A stretch of 64,000 nucleotides of DNA. Origin: an uncultured Oscillospiraceae bacterium. Lineage in GTDB: Bacteria; Bacillota; Clostridia; Oscillospirales; Ruminococcaceae. The DNA lies in the NCBI GenBank assembly GCA_934444765.1, contig CAKSDC010000005.1, forward strand, positions 44,951-108,950, given 5' to 3'. Below, piece by piece: positions 9,060-18,503 of this stretch. A program made the translations under genes and the position numbers. The notes under the pieces are model-generated. The model did no database searches. It saw nothing but the letters and a program-made list of their open reading frames with translations, and was not told the origin of the DNA. The first letter of the stretch is position 1, and each line of letters opens with the position of its first letter.

Positions 9060-9905
9060 ATGATATTGACTAAGATGTATATAGACAGTTTAATCAATAC
9101 TGCTATAACGGAAGATATTAACTATGTAGACGTTACTACAGACTATTTAATCCCAAAAGGACACCAAAGCAGTGCTTACTATATCGCTAAAGATGACGGT
9201 ATACTATGCGGTATAGATATTGCTAAACGTGTATTCGAGTTAGTCGGTGGCGATGTGAAATTTCAAACTTTAATAGAAGACGGTTCAGAAGTTCACAAGG
9301 GCGACATTATAGCTAAAATGAACGGTAGTACTGCTACTCTACTAAAGGGCGAACGTACCGCTTTAAACATTCTACAACATATGTCAGGAATAGCTACTGC
9401 TACTCACACTTGTGTTGAATTGGTAAAAGGTACTAACGCTCAAATTACCGATACCAGAAAGACTCTTCCAGGTTTAAGACCTATTCAAAAGTATGCCGTT
9501 ACCGTTGGTGGAGGTAAAAATCATAGATACAACCTTTCCGATGGTGCTATGCTTAAAGATAATCACATAGACGCTTACGGTGGTATTACTCCAGCAGTTA
9601 AGGCTCTACGTGAAAAGATAGGCCATATGGTTAAGATAGAAGTAGAAGTTCGTAACATGGAAGAACTTAAAGAAGCCCTTTCAGCTGGTGCAGACGTTAT
9701 CATGTTAGATAATATGTCCTGTGCTGAAATGTCTGAATGTGTTAAGTATGTAGACGGAAAAGCTAAGTTGGAAGCTTCTGGTAACGTTACTACCGAAAAT
9801 ATTCGTGCAGTAGCCGAAACTGGTGTGGATATCATATCTTTAGGAGCTTTAACACATTCGGTTAAGTGCTTTGATATCTCTATGCGTATTAACGCCGTTA
9901 AATAA
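9060..9905 (+). CDS. nadC: Nicotinate-nucleotide pyrophosphorylase (carboxylating)
   Basis: A 281-residue quinolinate phosphoribosyltransferase converting quinolinate and PRPP to nicotinate mononucleotide. Family motifs include TLLKGERTALNILQHMSGIAT, DTRKTLPGLR, KYAVTVGGGKNHR and LKDNHI, with the phosphate-binding SLGALTHS near the C-terminus. Length is normal. It lies 16 nt after nadB behind an AAAGGAG site, so the two are cotranscribed. Confidence 0.96.
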   Translation: MILTKMYIDSLINTAITEDINYVDVTTDYLIPKGHQSSAYYIAKDDGILCGIDIAKRVFELVGGDVKFQTLIEDGSEVHKGDIIAKMNGSTATLLKGERTALNILQHMSGIATATHTCVELVKGTNAQITDTRKTLPGLRPIQKYAVTVGGGKNHRYNLSDGAMLKDNHIDAYGGITPAVKALREKIGHMVKIEVEVRNMEELKEALSAGADVIMLDNMSCAEMSECVKYVDGKAKLEASGNVTTENIRAVAETGVDIISLGALTHSVKCFDISMRINAVK

Positions 9906-9954
9906 GTCCCTTATAATATTATATATATATAAACTTAAAAAGAGGTGAACTTTT

Positions 9955-10830
9955 ATGGAGGAAAATATTAAACTTTGGAATAATGATGGTATTACTGACA
10001 ACTCTATTAGACTAATATGCACTACCAGTCCTACCGCTAAAAGTACCTTCTTCTACGTTCAAGAAGTTGGTTACATGAAACTTACTAAGCAGTATCACAC
10101 TAATAGAGAAAATTTGGATTCGTTACTATTTGTATTAGTGCTAAACGGTAAAGGCACTCTAAAGTACAAAGAACGTCAGTTTAACGTATCGGCTGGTTGT
10201 TGCTTCTTTATAGACTGTTTAAATCCACACATATACGAAAGTGACCCTAACGACCCGTGGGAACTTCTTTGGGTACACTTTAACGGTCCTACTGCAAGAG
10301 GCTACTATAACTACTTTGAAGAAACCTATATTAACGTGATAAAACCAAGCAACATATATCCTTTTGAAGATATTCTTAGACGTATTATAGACGTTAATCA
10401 AAAAGCAGACGCTTATACCGAAATTAAGACTTCTCAACTAATTACCGACTTATTAACTCTTACTCTTACTTTTAAAAGGGCTGATGTAGACTATACTATT
10501 AAAGCCTCTAAAAGTCTAAGCGAAGTTAAGCAGTACTTAGACCAAAACTTTACTAATGAAATCTATCTTGAAAACCTTTGCGATACTTTTTGTATGAGCA
10601 AGTTCTACTTAACTAAAGAGTTTAAAAAGGCATACGGAGTTACTATTTCTAAGTATATAATCTCTCGTAGAATTAACTATGCTAAACGTCTGCTACGCTT
10701 TACTGAAAAGCCTATAGACGAAATCTCCGAAATATGCGGTTTTTACGATACCAGTTACTTTAACAAACAGTTTAAAGCCTCCGAAGATATTACTCCGTTT
10801 AAGTACAGAAAGACTTGGCGTGAACGATAG
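9955..10830 (+). CDS. AraC-family transcriptional regulator
   Basis: A 291-residue regulator. The N-terminal part (about 40-160) is a cupin-like sensor domain (FVLVLNGKGTLKYKERQ; CCFFIDCLNPHIYES), as in sugar-responsive AraC/RhaS proteins. The C-terminal 100 residues hold two helix-turn-helix motifs, the second with IDEISEICGFYDTSYFNKQFK. An AGAGGTGA ribosome site precedes the ATG. It sits 49 nt after nadC and is closed by a terminator, so it may be cotranscribed with nadBC, but its target is unknown. Carbohydrate regulation is the usual role. Confidence 0.9.
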   Translation: MEENIKLWNNDGITDNSIRLICTTSPTAKSTFFYVQEVGYMKLTKQYHTNRENLDSLLFVLVLNGKGTLKYKERQFNVSAGCCFFIDCLNPHIYESDPNDPWELLWVHFNGPTARGYYNYFEETYINVIKPSNIYPFEDILRRIIDVNQKADAYTEIKTSQLITDLLTLTLTFKRADVDYTIKASKSLSEVKQYLDQNFTNEIYLENLCDTFCMSKFYLTKEFKKAYGVTISKYIISRRINYAKRLLRFTEKPIDEISEICGFYDTSYFNKQFKASEDITPFKYRKTWRER

Positions 10831-10854
10831 TTATAATGTACCTATAACGTTAAA

Positions 10855-10890
10855 ATGCTATCTTAACTTAGTTAAGATAGCATCTTTTTT
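10855..10890 (+). terminator. Rho-independent terminator after araC-type gene
   Basis: A perfect 13-bp stem (10855-10867 with 10871-10883), a TTA loop and a C-T6 tail. It lies between convergent units, 21 nt from the rnfB stop. Only four T lie in the right place on the other strand, so action on the rnf operon is possible but weak. Confidence 0.93.
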
Positions 10891-10910
10891 ATCCGTCGTG
10901 TTGACTATAG

Positions 10911-11720
10911 TTATGTATCAAACTGTTCACAAGAGACTATACAGCCACGCTTACAAGCCTTAACGCACTCTCCACAACTGGTGCAGACGTTGTAATCTAT
11001 AACGGCTCTAAAGTTTTCCACTTTGATAGCACCGTTAGGACACTTCTTTTCGCACATCTTACAACCTATGCAACCGTTCTTACAAGAAGATACTGTAACC
11101 TTACCGTTATCTTGTGAAGAACATAGTACGTCTACGTGGTTAGAAATCTTCTTAATGGATATTAGACCGTTAGGGCAAGTGTTTACACACTGTCCACAAG
11201 CTACACACTTAGACTTATCTACTTTGGCTACACCGTTCACTATCGAAATAGCACCGTATTGGCATACAGATATACAGTCACCTAAACCAAGACAGCCATA
11301 CGCACAAGAACCGTTACCACCATAGAACCTTTTAGCAGATACACACTTTTCTATACCTACGTACTCAAACTTTTGTGGTGACGCTTCGCAAGTACCGTTA
11401 CAGTGTACTACTGCACATTCTGGAACGGTAGCTAAAGCCATAGTTCCCATAATGGCACTAATGGTATTAGCAGTAGCTACTCCACCAGGTTTACATAGGT
11501 TTGTAGGAGCGTTTTTAGTAACTATAGCGTTAGCGTAGTCGCTACAACCTGCATAACCACAAGCTCCGCAGTTTGCCTGAGGTAGAGATTCGCTAATCTG
11601 TTCTATACGTTCGTCGGTCTTAACTTCAAATACTTTGGAGATTACTGTTAATAGTACTCCTGTTAGTATTCCCAATATAGCAAATAGCAGTATTGGAAAT
11701 ATATGTGTAGTAAAAGACAT
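10911..11720 (-). CDS. rnfB: RNF complex subunit B, polyferredoxin
   Basis: The 269-residue electron-entry subunit of the RNF ferredoxin:NAD+ oxidoreductase. An N-terminal membrane helix (about 8-28) is followed by the Fe-S domain CGACGYAGCSDYA and then several ferredoxin-type clusters, including CVACGQCVNTCP, CIGCKMCEKKCP and CTSCGECVKACK, enough for multiple [4Fe-4S] centres. It takes electrons from reduced ferredoxin on the cytoplasmic face. It is the last gene of the rnf operon and is separated from rnfA by a GNAT gene, a break in the usual rnfA-rnfB adjacency. Confidence 0.95.
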   Translation of the reverse strand: MSFTTHIFPILLFAILGILTGVLLTVISKVFEVKTDERIEQISESLPQANCGACGYAGCSDYANAIVTKNAPTNLCKPGGVATANTISAIMGTMALATVPECAVVHCNGTCEASPQKFEYVGIEKCVSAKRFYGGNGSCAYGCLGLGDCISVCQYGAISIVNGVAKVDKSKCVACGQCVNTCPNGLISIKKISNHVDVLCSSQDNGKVTVSSCKNGCIGCKMCEKKCPNGAIKVENFRAVIDYNVCTSCGECVKACKRGCIVSCEQFDT

Positions 11721-11749
11721 ACTTAAAAATCAAATCCTTTCAATAAAAT

Positions 11750-12289
11750 TTATTTATTAGATTTTTTCATTACTTTTTGAAATCTAAAAAAATCTTCTTC
11801 AAATTCACGTTGATTAATATTATCATAAGGCATGGTATCGTCTAAGTGATATTTGTTAAAATATTCTACTATATGAAATCCGCATTTATTGACATAAAAG
11901 TTAATATTTCTTTTTTCAAAGTAAGGGGTTACTAATTCCCAAACTTCTGTTTCAGGATATTTTTCTTCAATAGCTTTCCAAACTTTTTGACCTATTCCTT
12001 TGCTATGATACTTTGGATATATAAATAGTATCTCAACATCATTATGATGTGTATTATTATCTATATTTAAAACTACTCCACCAACTTTTAATCCATTCGC
12101 ATATATATAGTATGAACTACATTTGGGATTATATAAAGATTGATTTATATCCTCATCAGGAATAACTTCACAAGCGTTAGAAAAAGTATCTTTAAATTCT
12201 TGCATAACGGCAAGTGCAAAGGCTTCTTGAACGTCTTTTTTAAAGTTGTCATAATCATTTTTGTCTAAAGTTTCAAAGTATATATTCAT
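11750..12289 (-). CDS. GNAT family N-acetyltransferase
   Basis: A 179-residue protein with the acetyl-CoA motif in LFIYPKYHSKGIGQKVWKAI (about residues 88-107) and the C-terminal NFYVNKCGFHIVEYF strand typical of GNAT enzymes. The substrate cannot be told. It is inserted, same strand, between rnfA (100-nt gap) and rnfB (29-nt gap) and has its own AAAAGGAG site. Its codons favour AAA, AAT, TAT and TTT, unlike the flanking rnf genes, so recent acquisition is likely. Transcription from the rnf promoter should run through it. Confidence 0.85.
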   Translation of the reverse strand: MNIYFETLDKNDYDNFKKDVQEAFALAVMQEFKDTFSNACEVIPDEDINQSLYNPKCSSYYIYANGLKVGGVVLNIDNNTHHNDVEILFIYPKYHSKGIGQKVWKAIEEKYPETEVWELVTPYFEKRNINFYVNKCGFHIVEYFNKYHLDDTMPYDNINQREFEEDFFRFQKVMKKSNK

Positions 12290-12389
12290 TTTTATTACTC
12301 CTTTTGACTTTTATAATTGCAACTACTTTTTTAGTATTTTGATAATGTGTAGAGATACTATTCATGTTTGCATCTTTTCTACTTAAAGA

Positions 12390-12962
12390 TTACATTCCGC
12401 TAAAAGCCATAAAACTTAAAGATACTATAGCACCTGCTACCAGTGTTGCAGGAACTCCCTTAAAAGTTTCTGGAATATCTGCTACTTCTAACTTAGAACG
12501 TACTCCAGAAAAGATTATTAATACTAATGTAAAGCCTACACCTACAGATATAGCATTAACTATAGACTGTACATAAGTATAGCCACTGTCTATGTTATCT
12601 AAAGTAACACCTAATACCGCACAGTTGGTAGTTATCAAAGGAAGGTATACACCCAACAGTTTATATAGCGATGGCATTACTTTTTTAAGGATAATCTCTA
12701 CTAACTGTACAAACAAAGCTATTATTAGTATGAAGGTCATAGTTCTAAGATATGTTAAGTCATTAGGTGCTAATAGGTATGTATATATAGGATACGTTAT
12801 TATAGTAGCACAAGCCATAACAAATATTACGGCTATACCCATTCCGACAGAACTATCTAACTTTTTAGATACGCCTAAAAACGGACATATACCCATGAAC
12901 TTAGACAGTACGTAGTTATCTGTGAGTATGCCAGATAACATTATAGCAAAAAATACTTTCAT
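12390..12962 (-). CDS. rnfA: RNF complex subunit A
   Basis: A 190-residue integral membrane protein with six hydrophobic segments. The family motif NYVLSKFMGICPFLGVSKK near the N-terminus includes the conserved Cys that helps bind the intramembrane iron-sulfur centre shared with RnfE. Its start overlaps the rnfE stop by one base (TAATG), which couples their translation. Confidence 0.96.
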   Translation of the reverse strand: MKVFFAIMLSGILTDNYVLSKFMGICPFLGVSKKLDSSVGMGIAVIFVMACATIITYPIYTYLLAPNDLTYLRTMTFILIIALFVQLVEIILKKVMPSLYKLLGVYLPLITTNCAVLGVTLDNIDSGYTYVQSIVNAISVGVGFTLVLIIFSGVRSKLEVADIPETFKGVPATLVAGAIVSLSFMAFSGM

Positions 12963-13636
12963 TATTCAGTACAACCTCCGTTTCCTTTACAAGAGCTTGC
13001 ATTAGGACAACCATGGCAACCCATCTCTTGAGGTGGCTTTTTATGGGATAGCTTATTTATTAAAGCTATTATCATACCTAATACAAAAAATCCGCCAGCT
13101 GGCATAATGAATATAGTCATGGATTGTGGTATGTGTAGACTTAATCCGAATATACTACCTGAACCGAGTAGTTCTCTAACGCAACCCATAGCGGTTAAAG
13201 ATAGTGTAAAACCTAAACCCATTCCAAGACCGTCACATATAGAAGGTATAACCTTATTCTTGCAAGCGAACATTTCAGCACGACCTAATATTATACAGTT
13301 TACTACTATTAAAGATAGAAAGTTTCCTAAAGCAGTATATAGTGTAGGAATATATCCATGCATGAGCATTTCTATAATGGTTACAAATCCTGCTATTATT
13401 ACTATGTATGCTGGTAGCTTTACTTGTTTAGGAATAACGTTCTTTAATAACGATATTACACAGTTAGAACCTACCAATACAAACGTAGTAGCCAAACCCA
13501 TACCTAATCCGTTTACTGCTTCGGTAGTAACTGCCAAAGTAGGACACATTCCAAGTAACGATACAAGGTTAGGATTTTCTTTTATAATACCTTTGGTAAA
13601 TTCATACCAATTAGAGTGTCGTTCTTCATTAGCCAT
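12962..13636 (-). CDS. rnfE: RNF complex subunit E with Cys-rich tail
   Basis: A 224-residue membrane subunit homologous to RnfA, with the paired motif NPNLVSLLGMCPTLAVTT. Six membrane segments end near residue 195. The last 20 residues add a Cys-rich tail with the spacing C-x2-C-x5-C-x5-C, absent from classic proteobacterial RnfE and possibly a metal site. It overlaps rnfG by 8 nt and rnfA by 1 nt. Confidence 0.95.
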   Translation of the reverse strand: MANEERHSNWYEFTKGIIKENPNLVSLLGMCPTLAVTTEAVNGLGMGLATTFVLVGSNCVISLLKNVIPKQVKLPAYIVIIAGFVTIIEMLMHGYIPTLYTALGNFLSLIVVNCIILGRAEMFACKNKVIPSICDGLGMGLGFTLSLTAMGCVRELLGSGSIFGLSLHIPQSMTIFIMPAGGFFVLGMIIALINKLSHKKPPQEMGCHGCPNASSCKGNGGCTE

Positions 13637-14153
13637 TTAATATTTCCTCCTTGTGTTGATTATAAGTGTTTATAGCGGTATCTATAGCACTTTTCATACC
13701 CTTAGATGAGAATGTAGCACCTGTAATCTTATTAAAAGTGTAAGTATCATCTTTAGCACCTATAAATTGCGATATAAAGCTACTATCTTGAACCTTAGTA
13801 CCTAAGCCTTTAGTTTCGCTAATGGATACTATAGATACTCCCGATATTGCACCGTCTTGGTCTATACCTACTAATAGGTGTAGACCACCTTTAGAGTAAC
13901 CGTCTACAGTAAGTTCAAAAGCTACTTGACTTTTATCGTCTACGTATATTCCATTGATAGTATCATCTTCAGAAGTATATGCCGACTGTTTAGGATTAGT
14001 ACCTTCGCCTAATACACTTACTAAACTTTCGTTTAGAGCCTCTTGTTGAGCCTCTACTATCTTTTGAGCAGTCATAGAGTTAGCTAATACTAATAGAGTA
14101 CTTACTACTACACATATTATAGTTAGTACTAAAGTAGGTTTTATCTGTTGCAT
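13629..14153 (-). CDS. rnfG: RNF complex subunit G, FMN-binding
   Basis: A 174-residue protein with one N-terminal membrane helix and an external FMN_bind domain. KITGATFSS carries the flavinylation motif; Thr147 should bear covalent FMN attached by the ApbE encoded at the head of this operon. It passes electrons between RnfD and RnfC. It shares one base with the rnfD stop. Confidence 0.95.
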   Translation of the reverse strand: MQQIKPTLVLTIICVVVSTLLVLANSMTAQKIVEAQQEALNESLVSVLGEGTNPKQSAYTSEDDTINGIYVDDKSQVAFELTVDGYSKGGLHLLVGIDQDGAISGVSIVSISETKGLGTKVQDSSFISQFIGAKDDTYTFNKITGATFSSKGMKSAIDTAINTYNQHKEEILNG

Positions 14154-15091
14154 TACTTAGCCTCCTTTTGTTCTTTAGGATACTTAGCACCTAAAGGCTT
14201 TAACATAGTAAGACGGTCTATGTATGGAGTTAGTACGTTCATAAGTAGTATCGAAAAAGATACACCCTCAGGATATCCGCCAAAGTTTCTAACTACGAAC
14301 GTTATAATTCCGCAACCTATTCCAAAGATAATCTTACCCTTTTCGGTAATAGGAGTAGTAGTGTAATCGGTAGCCATAAAGAATGCACCTAAGAATAGTC
14401 CGCCAGATAGTATTTGATATAGCACGTCTCCACCACTAATTAAAGTTAATAATGCTACAGTACCTATAAACGATACTGGCGCAGAAGGTGAAACTATCTT
14501 AGTAACTATTAAGAATATTCCGCCTATTAATAGTGCAAGTGCGGAAGTTTCACCAATACAGCCTCCTACGTTACCTAAAAATAGGTCTATATAAGAAGCG
14601 TCACCACTTACTAATGGAGTAGCTCCTGTTACTATTTCGGCACTATTTTGATAGTACTTAGGTATTGCCCAAGTGGTCATATCGGTAGTAAAAGACATCA
14701 TTAATACTATTCTTGCCACTATAGCAGGATTAGCGAAGTTCTGTCCGATACCTCCAAAAAGCTGTTTAACTACGGCTATAGCTACTATACAACCTATAAT
14801 AGCTTGCCATATTGGAAGTGTTACTGGTAAGTTTAAAGCTAATAGTATTCCCGTTACACAAGCCGATAGGTCGGAAATAGTATTGGAACGCTTCATAAGT
14901 TTACGGCATACGTATTCGGTTAGTACACTAAACGCTACACATACTACTATTAATATTAAGGCTCTTAAACCAAAGTATATGCAACTTGCAATCACTGATG
15001 GCAATAACGATAATATTACACATAACATTACTTTTTGAGTAGTAATGTTATCTCTGGTATGTGGTGATGATGTTACTATTAATCTATTCAA
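14153..15091 (-). CDS. rnfD: RNF complex subunit D
   Basis: A 312-residue membrane subunit (NQR2/RnfD family) with about nine hydrophobic segments. The second ApbE target is visible as VTGATPL, with Thr158 the likely FMN attachment site; LFGGIGQNFANPA is a family hallmark. Translation starts at a TTG, with GAAAGGA 11 nt before it. RnfD is thought to carry ion translocation linked to flavin electron transfer. Confidence 0.95.
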   Translation of the reverse strand: MNRLIVTSSPHTRDNITTQKVMLCVILSLLPSVIASCIYFGLRALILIVVCVAFSVLTEYVCRKLMKRSNTISDLSACVTGILLALNLPVTLPIWQAIIGCIVAIAVVKQLFGGIGQNFANPAIVARIVLMMSFTTDMTTWAIPKYYQNSAEIVTGATPLVSGDASYIDLFLGNVGGCIGETSALALLIGGIFLIVTKIVSPSAPVSFIGTVALLTLISGGDVLYQILSGGLFLGAFFMATDYTTTPITEKGKIIFGIGCGIITFVVRNFGGYPEGVSFSILLMNVLTPYIDRLTMLKPLGAKYPKEQKEAK

Positions 15092-15144
15092 AGTATTATC
15101 AATCCTTTCGATAATGGTTATAATGGCTAATATGCTACTGCTTG

Positions 15145-16434
15145 CTACTTTTTAGGTGCAGGCTTAGGAAGTAACATTTTAGCTAATTGATTAGTTTCTG
15201 CTAAAGGTCTTTTAGCAGGGCATACGTAAGTACAACAACCACAGTTCATGCATAGATTTACTTTTAGCTTCTGTAATAGTGGAATGTTTTTAGTCTTGTA
15301 TGCAGTTTCTAATTCGGTAGGCATTAAGTCTAAAGGACAAGCTCTTAAACACCTACCGCACTTTATACAGTCTGTAGTTACAGGAGTAACGTAGTCGTTA
15401 AGTCCCAATATAGCGTTGTTAGTTTTAGTAATAGGAGTATCTATTGAGTATGCACACATACCCATCATAGGGCCACCTAATATTAACTTGTTGATGCTAT
15501 CCACGTCTGCTTTGGCATAGTTTAGAACGTCTATTATAGGAGTTCCTATTGGAACGGTAACGTTACAAGGTTTACCTATAGCCGAACCGTCTACGGTAAC
15601 GTTTCTACTTATTAGAGGAATACCAGTCTGAAAGTAAGAGTATAAAAACGCTATAGAAGATACGTTCATAACTATTACGCTTTGGTCAGAAGGAAGTTCA
15701 CCTTCGGCTACTATTCTTCCAGTAGTAGAGTATATTAATACCTTTTCAGCACCCTGTGGGTATGTAGACGGTACTTGACATACTGATATTTCTTCATAGT
15801 CGGCAGTAAGTTCTTTTAGTAGCTGAATAGCTTTAGGTTTGTTACTTTCGATACCTATAACAGACTTTTCTATTCCACATACTTTAATTATCATCTTAAT
15901 GCCTTCTACTATGGACTTAGCATCTTCTAACATAAGTCTGTCGTCTACTGTTATGTATGGTTCACACTCTGCACCGTTTACCACTAAGGTATCTATTGAA
16001 GTCTTAGGGTTTAGCTTGATGTGTGTAGGAAATCCTGCACCACCTAAACCTACTGCACCGCTTTCTCTAACTGCTTTGATAAAGTTAGACTTGTCGGTTA
16101 GTTCGATAGGTTTAATGTTGCTATCTAAGGTTTGGTTTCCGTCGGGTTCAATCTCTACAGCCTTGCAGGTTCTACCATTAGCAAGAGTGTAGTCTGTAAT
16201 AGCCTTTACTTTTCCTGATACACTTGAATGTATAGGTGCAGACATAAAAGCCTCGGTATCGCCAATCTTAGTACCAACGAATACCTCCTCGCCAACCTTT
16301 ACCAAAGGAGTACAAGGTGCTCCCATGTGCATGGACATAGGAATTTTAACCTTATTAGGTAGTGGTAGCTTTTCGCATGGACTGTTTTCCGTGTTCTTAA
16401 AGTGTTTAAGATGTACGGAGTGTAATCTTTTCAA
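15145..16434 (-). CDS. rnfC: RNF complex subunit C, NADH-binding
   Basis: A 429-residue peripheral subunit. It has an N-terminal barrel-sandwich domain, a Rossmann-like NADH/FMN-binding domain (GLGGAGFPTHIK near residue 112; NGAECEPYIT), a SLBB segment, and two C-terminal [4Fe-4S] clusters (CIKCGRCLRACP and CMNCGCCTYVCP). The start is a TTG with a GGAGGG site 9 nt upstream. It delivers electrons to NAD+. It begins the core rnfCDGEAB order. Confidence 0.96.
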   Translation of the reverse strand: MKRLHSVHLKHFKNTENSPCEKLPLPNKVKIPMSMHMGAPCTPLVKVGEEVFVGTKIGDTEAFMSAPIHSSVSGKVKAITDYTLANGRTCKAVEIEPDGNQTLDSNIKPIELTDKSNFIKAVRESGAVGLGGAGFPTHIKLNPKTSIDTLVVNGAECEPYITVDDRLMLEDAKSIVEGIKMIIKVCGIEKSVIGIESNKPKAIQLLKELTADYEEISVCQVPSTYPQGAEKVLIYSTTGRIVAEGELPSDQSVIVMNVSSIAFLYSYFQTGIPLISRNVTVDGSAIGKPCNVTVPIGTPIIDVLNYAKADVDSINKLILGGPMMGMCAYSIDTPITKTNNAILGLNDYVTPVTTDCIKCGRCLRACPLDLMPTELETAYKTKNIPLLQKLKVNLCMNCGCCTYVCPAKRPLAETNQLAKMLLPKPAPKK

Positions 16435-16513
16435 CTTATAACGCCCTCCTGTTATATATTATATAGTATATATTCTAACATATCCTTAATTAATATTAAG
16501 TATGTATGTTATT

Positions 16514-17005
16514 CTAAAGTTTTTTCTTAACGTTAGAGACTACCATACCCATTACTAAACCGCTAATACTTCCGCATAGCACCATAATAGGCAAGTAGAA
16601 TACCGCAATATTAGGCGATTGCAGTATCACAATAGCTGATATTAACTGTCCAACGTTATTGAATATTCCACCAAATACGCTAATACTACTATACGATAGT
16701 TTAGTCTTTTTATATAGTAGTAGCATTATAGCTAAAGATAGCAGTCCACCACATAATGAGTTGCACATGGCAGTAAAGCCTCTAAAACCTGAAAATAGTC
16801 CCTTTAGTATGGTTAATATTAAGGGGACTTTATAACTATTGGTGAATATTGTATACATTATGGGAACACTTGCAAATCCAACCTTTATTCCTAAAGGTAT
16901 ACTAATGGGTAGATATACCGTTATAGCGTTATCCATAGTGGATAGTGCTATGGTTAATGCAGAAAGTATTCCCATATAGGTTATATTTTTGGTAGTATAC
17001 TTCAT
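16514..17005 (-). CDS. Gx transporter family membrane protein
   Basis: A 163-residue protein with about five hydrophobic segments, in the family once called heptaprenyl diphosphate synthase component I and now Gx transporter, related to ECF substrate-binding subunits. Features include GIKVGFASVPIM and KGLFSGFRGFTAM. Its ATG overlaps the stop of the NusG-II gene by one base. In Clostridia this pair often accompanies apbE and flavin-based electron transfer genes; a role in quinone or flavin supply is inferred. Confidence 0.85.
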   Translation of the reverse strand: MKYTTKNITYMGILSALTIALSTMDNAITVYLPISIPLGIKVGFASVPIMYTIFTNSYKVPLILTILKGLFSGFRGFTAMCNSLCGGLLSLAIMLLLYKKTKLSYSSISVFGGIFNNVGQLISAIVILQSPNIAVFYLPIMVLCGSISGLVMGMVVSNVKKKL

Positions 17006-17364
17006 TATGGATTATCCTTAATTTGAATAGTCGTCTTTTTAGGTAGACACACTGCCATATCGCCGACTTTGGAAATATATCCAGTATGTACACATACTTG
17101 ATTTTTACAGTCGTTAGTTGCAAACCTAACTCTGTTACTGTTTACTTCAAACGTGATGCCTTGTACACCGTCTATAGAAAATACTTCGTCTTTGGCAGAA
17201 GATAGTTCTATTACTTTAACGGTCGTACCGTCTACAGATATCACAGCGTATGTACTATCTTTATTGCTATAGCTTTTTATAGATACTATTAGTATACACA
17301 CTATACATATTAAGATAGTAGTTAGTATACTACTCTTAGAAGTTTTAGTTCTATAGTCTTTCAA
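17005..17364 (-). CDS. NusG domain II-containing membrane-anchored protein
   Basis: A 119-residue protein with one N-terminal membrane helix and an external small beta domain. The motif NDCKNQVCVHTGYISKVGD followed by AVCLPKK is diagnostic of the NusG_II family, with two conserved Cys in the first element and one in the second. Translation starts at TTG after GAGGTG. It lies between apbE and the Gx transporter gene; these three often form a conserved set in flavinylated electron transfer operons. Confidence 0.87.
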   Translation of the reverse strand: MKDYRTKTSKSSILTTILICIVCILIVSIKSYSNKDSTYAVISVDGTTVKVIELSSAKDEVFSIDGVQGITFEVNSNRVRFATNDCKNQVCVHTGYISKVGDMAVCLPKKTTIQIKDNP

Positions 17365-17383
17365 AGCAACACCTCATCGATAG

Positions 17384-18391
17384 TTATTTATTATATAAGG
17401 TATAGTCATCATCTGTGATGTTTACCGTGAACCCTTTGGAAGTATACACATGGTTGTTACGGTCTACGGCTATTACTATGTAGTCTTTAGTGGAGTTTAA
17501 GTAAGCCTCTAAGTTGGCAGTGCCGTTAAGATATATCTTAGTAGATAGATAGTCAGTTAGTATGCCACTATCTTTTGAGTATACCGTAACGGAAGTTAAG
17601 TCTGTAGTAGTAGGGTAGCCAGTAGAAAGGTCTAATATGTGTTGATAGTCTATGCCGTCTATCTGTACGTAGCGTTCGTAACCACCAGAAGTGGAAATAT
17701 ATGCCGTTCCACTCACACTGAACGTACAGAATACCTCTTCTGGACTGTTCGGTGAACGTACACTAATAGTGGTATCTTTTACATTATACATTAGTGTAGA
17801 AGAACCCATAGAGTATGTAGCAGTGACTTTTGAAACACTATCTAAATAGTTTTTAACTACGTCTAAAGTGTAGCCTTTGGCTACAGAACCTAAATCTAAT
17901 ATAGTATCGTTTAGTAGTGTTATGGTGTTTCCGTTAATAGATACGTTTTCCGTTCCGATAGTACTTAATGCTTTAGATATCTCCTCTGAAGTAGGCTTTT
18001 TAGGAGTATCTCCTGTTATGTTCCATAAGTGAGTTAAAGCCCCTGAAGTGATATCTACTCCATTGCCGTACTGGTTACTTAAACGTATAGAACTTTGTAT
18101 CACATTGGATAGTTCGTTGGAACACTCTAAAGAACGCTTACTATTTAACGTATATAGTTCTCCACCTGTAGAGTAGCCATTGAAGGTAGTATTTAAACTA
18201 TTAGTTATATCTTTAAGTTGTGATATACTATCTATATTAGAACTTTCTACAGTTACTACGGTATCCATAGCATAGAATATATCACTATACGTTTTATTAT
18301 AGCTTAACTTTCTGCTTATTAAGACTATACATATTAATATAGTAACACCTATTATAGCATACTGTATTTTAGATAGTCTTTTAGTGTTCAT
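17384..18391 (-). CDS. apbE: FAD:protein FMN transferase
   Basis: A 335-residue exported or membrane-anchored ApbE (hydrophobic segment about residues 10-26). The enzyme uses FAD to attach FMN to Thr in S/T-G-A-T motifs, here RnfG and RnfD encoded downstream. Visible motifs are FYAMDTVVTVESS, ILDLGSVAKGYTLDVV and YQHILDLSTGYPTTTDL, the last with the metal and flavin site residues. It is the first gene of the operon, preceded by GAGGT and a strong promoter. Confidence 0.94.
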   Translation of the reverse strand: MNTKRLSKIQYAIIGVTILICIVLISRKLSYNKTYSDIFYAMDTVVTVESSNIDSISQLKDITNSLNTTFNGYSTGGELYTLNSKRSLECSNELSNVIQSSIRLSNQYGNGVDITSGALTHLWNITGDTPKKPTSEEISKALSTIGTENVSINGNTITLLNDTILDLGSVAKGYTLDVVKNYLDSVSKVTATYSMGSSTLMYNVKDTTISVRSPNSPEEVFCTFSVSGTAYISTSGGYERYVQIDGIDYQHILDLSTGYPTTTDLTSVTVYSKDSGILTDYLSTKIYLNGTANLEAYLNSTKDYIVIAVDRNNHVYTSKGFTVNITDDDYTLYNK

Positions 18392-18503
18392 AGTATATAT
18401 ACCTCGTTACGCTATGTATAAGCCATACATAGTATTTATTTTTACCTTAAAAAGTGATAGAATAGTATATCAAGGCTTAACTATTATAAGCGATACCTAA
18501 TCT

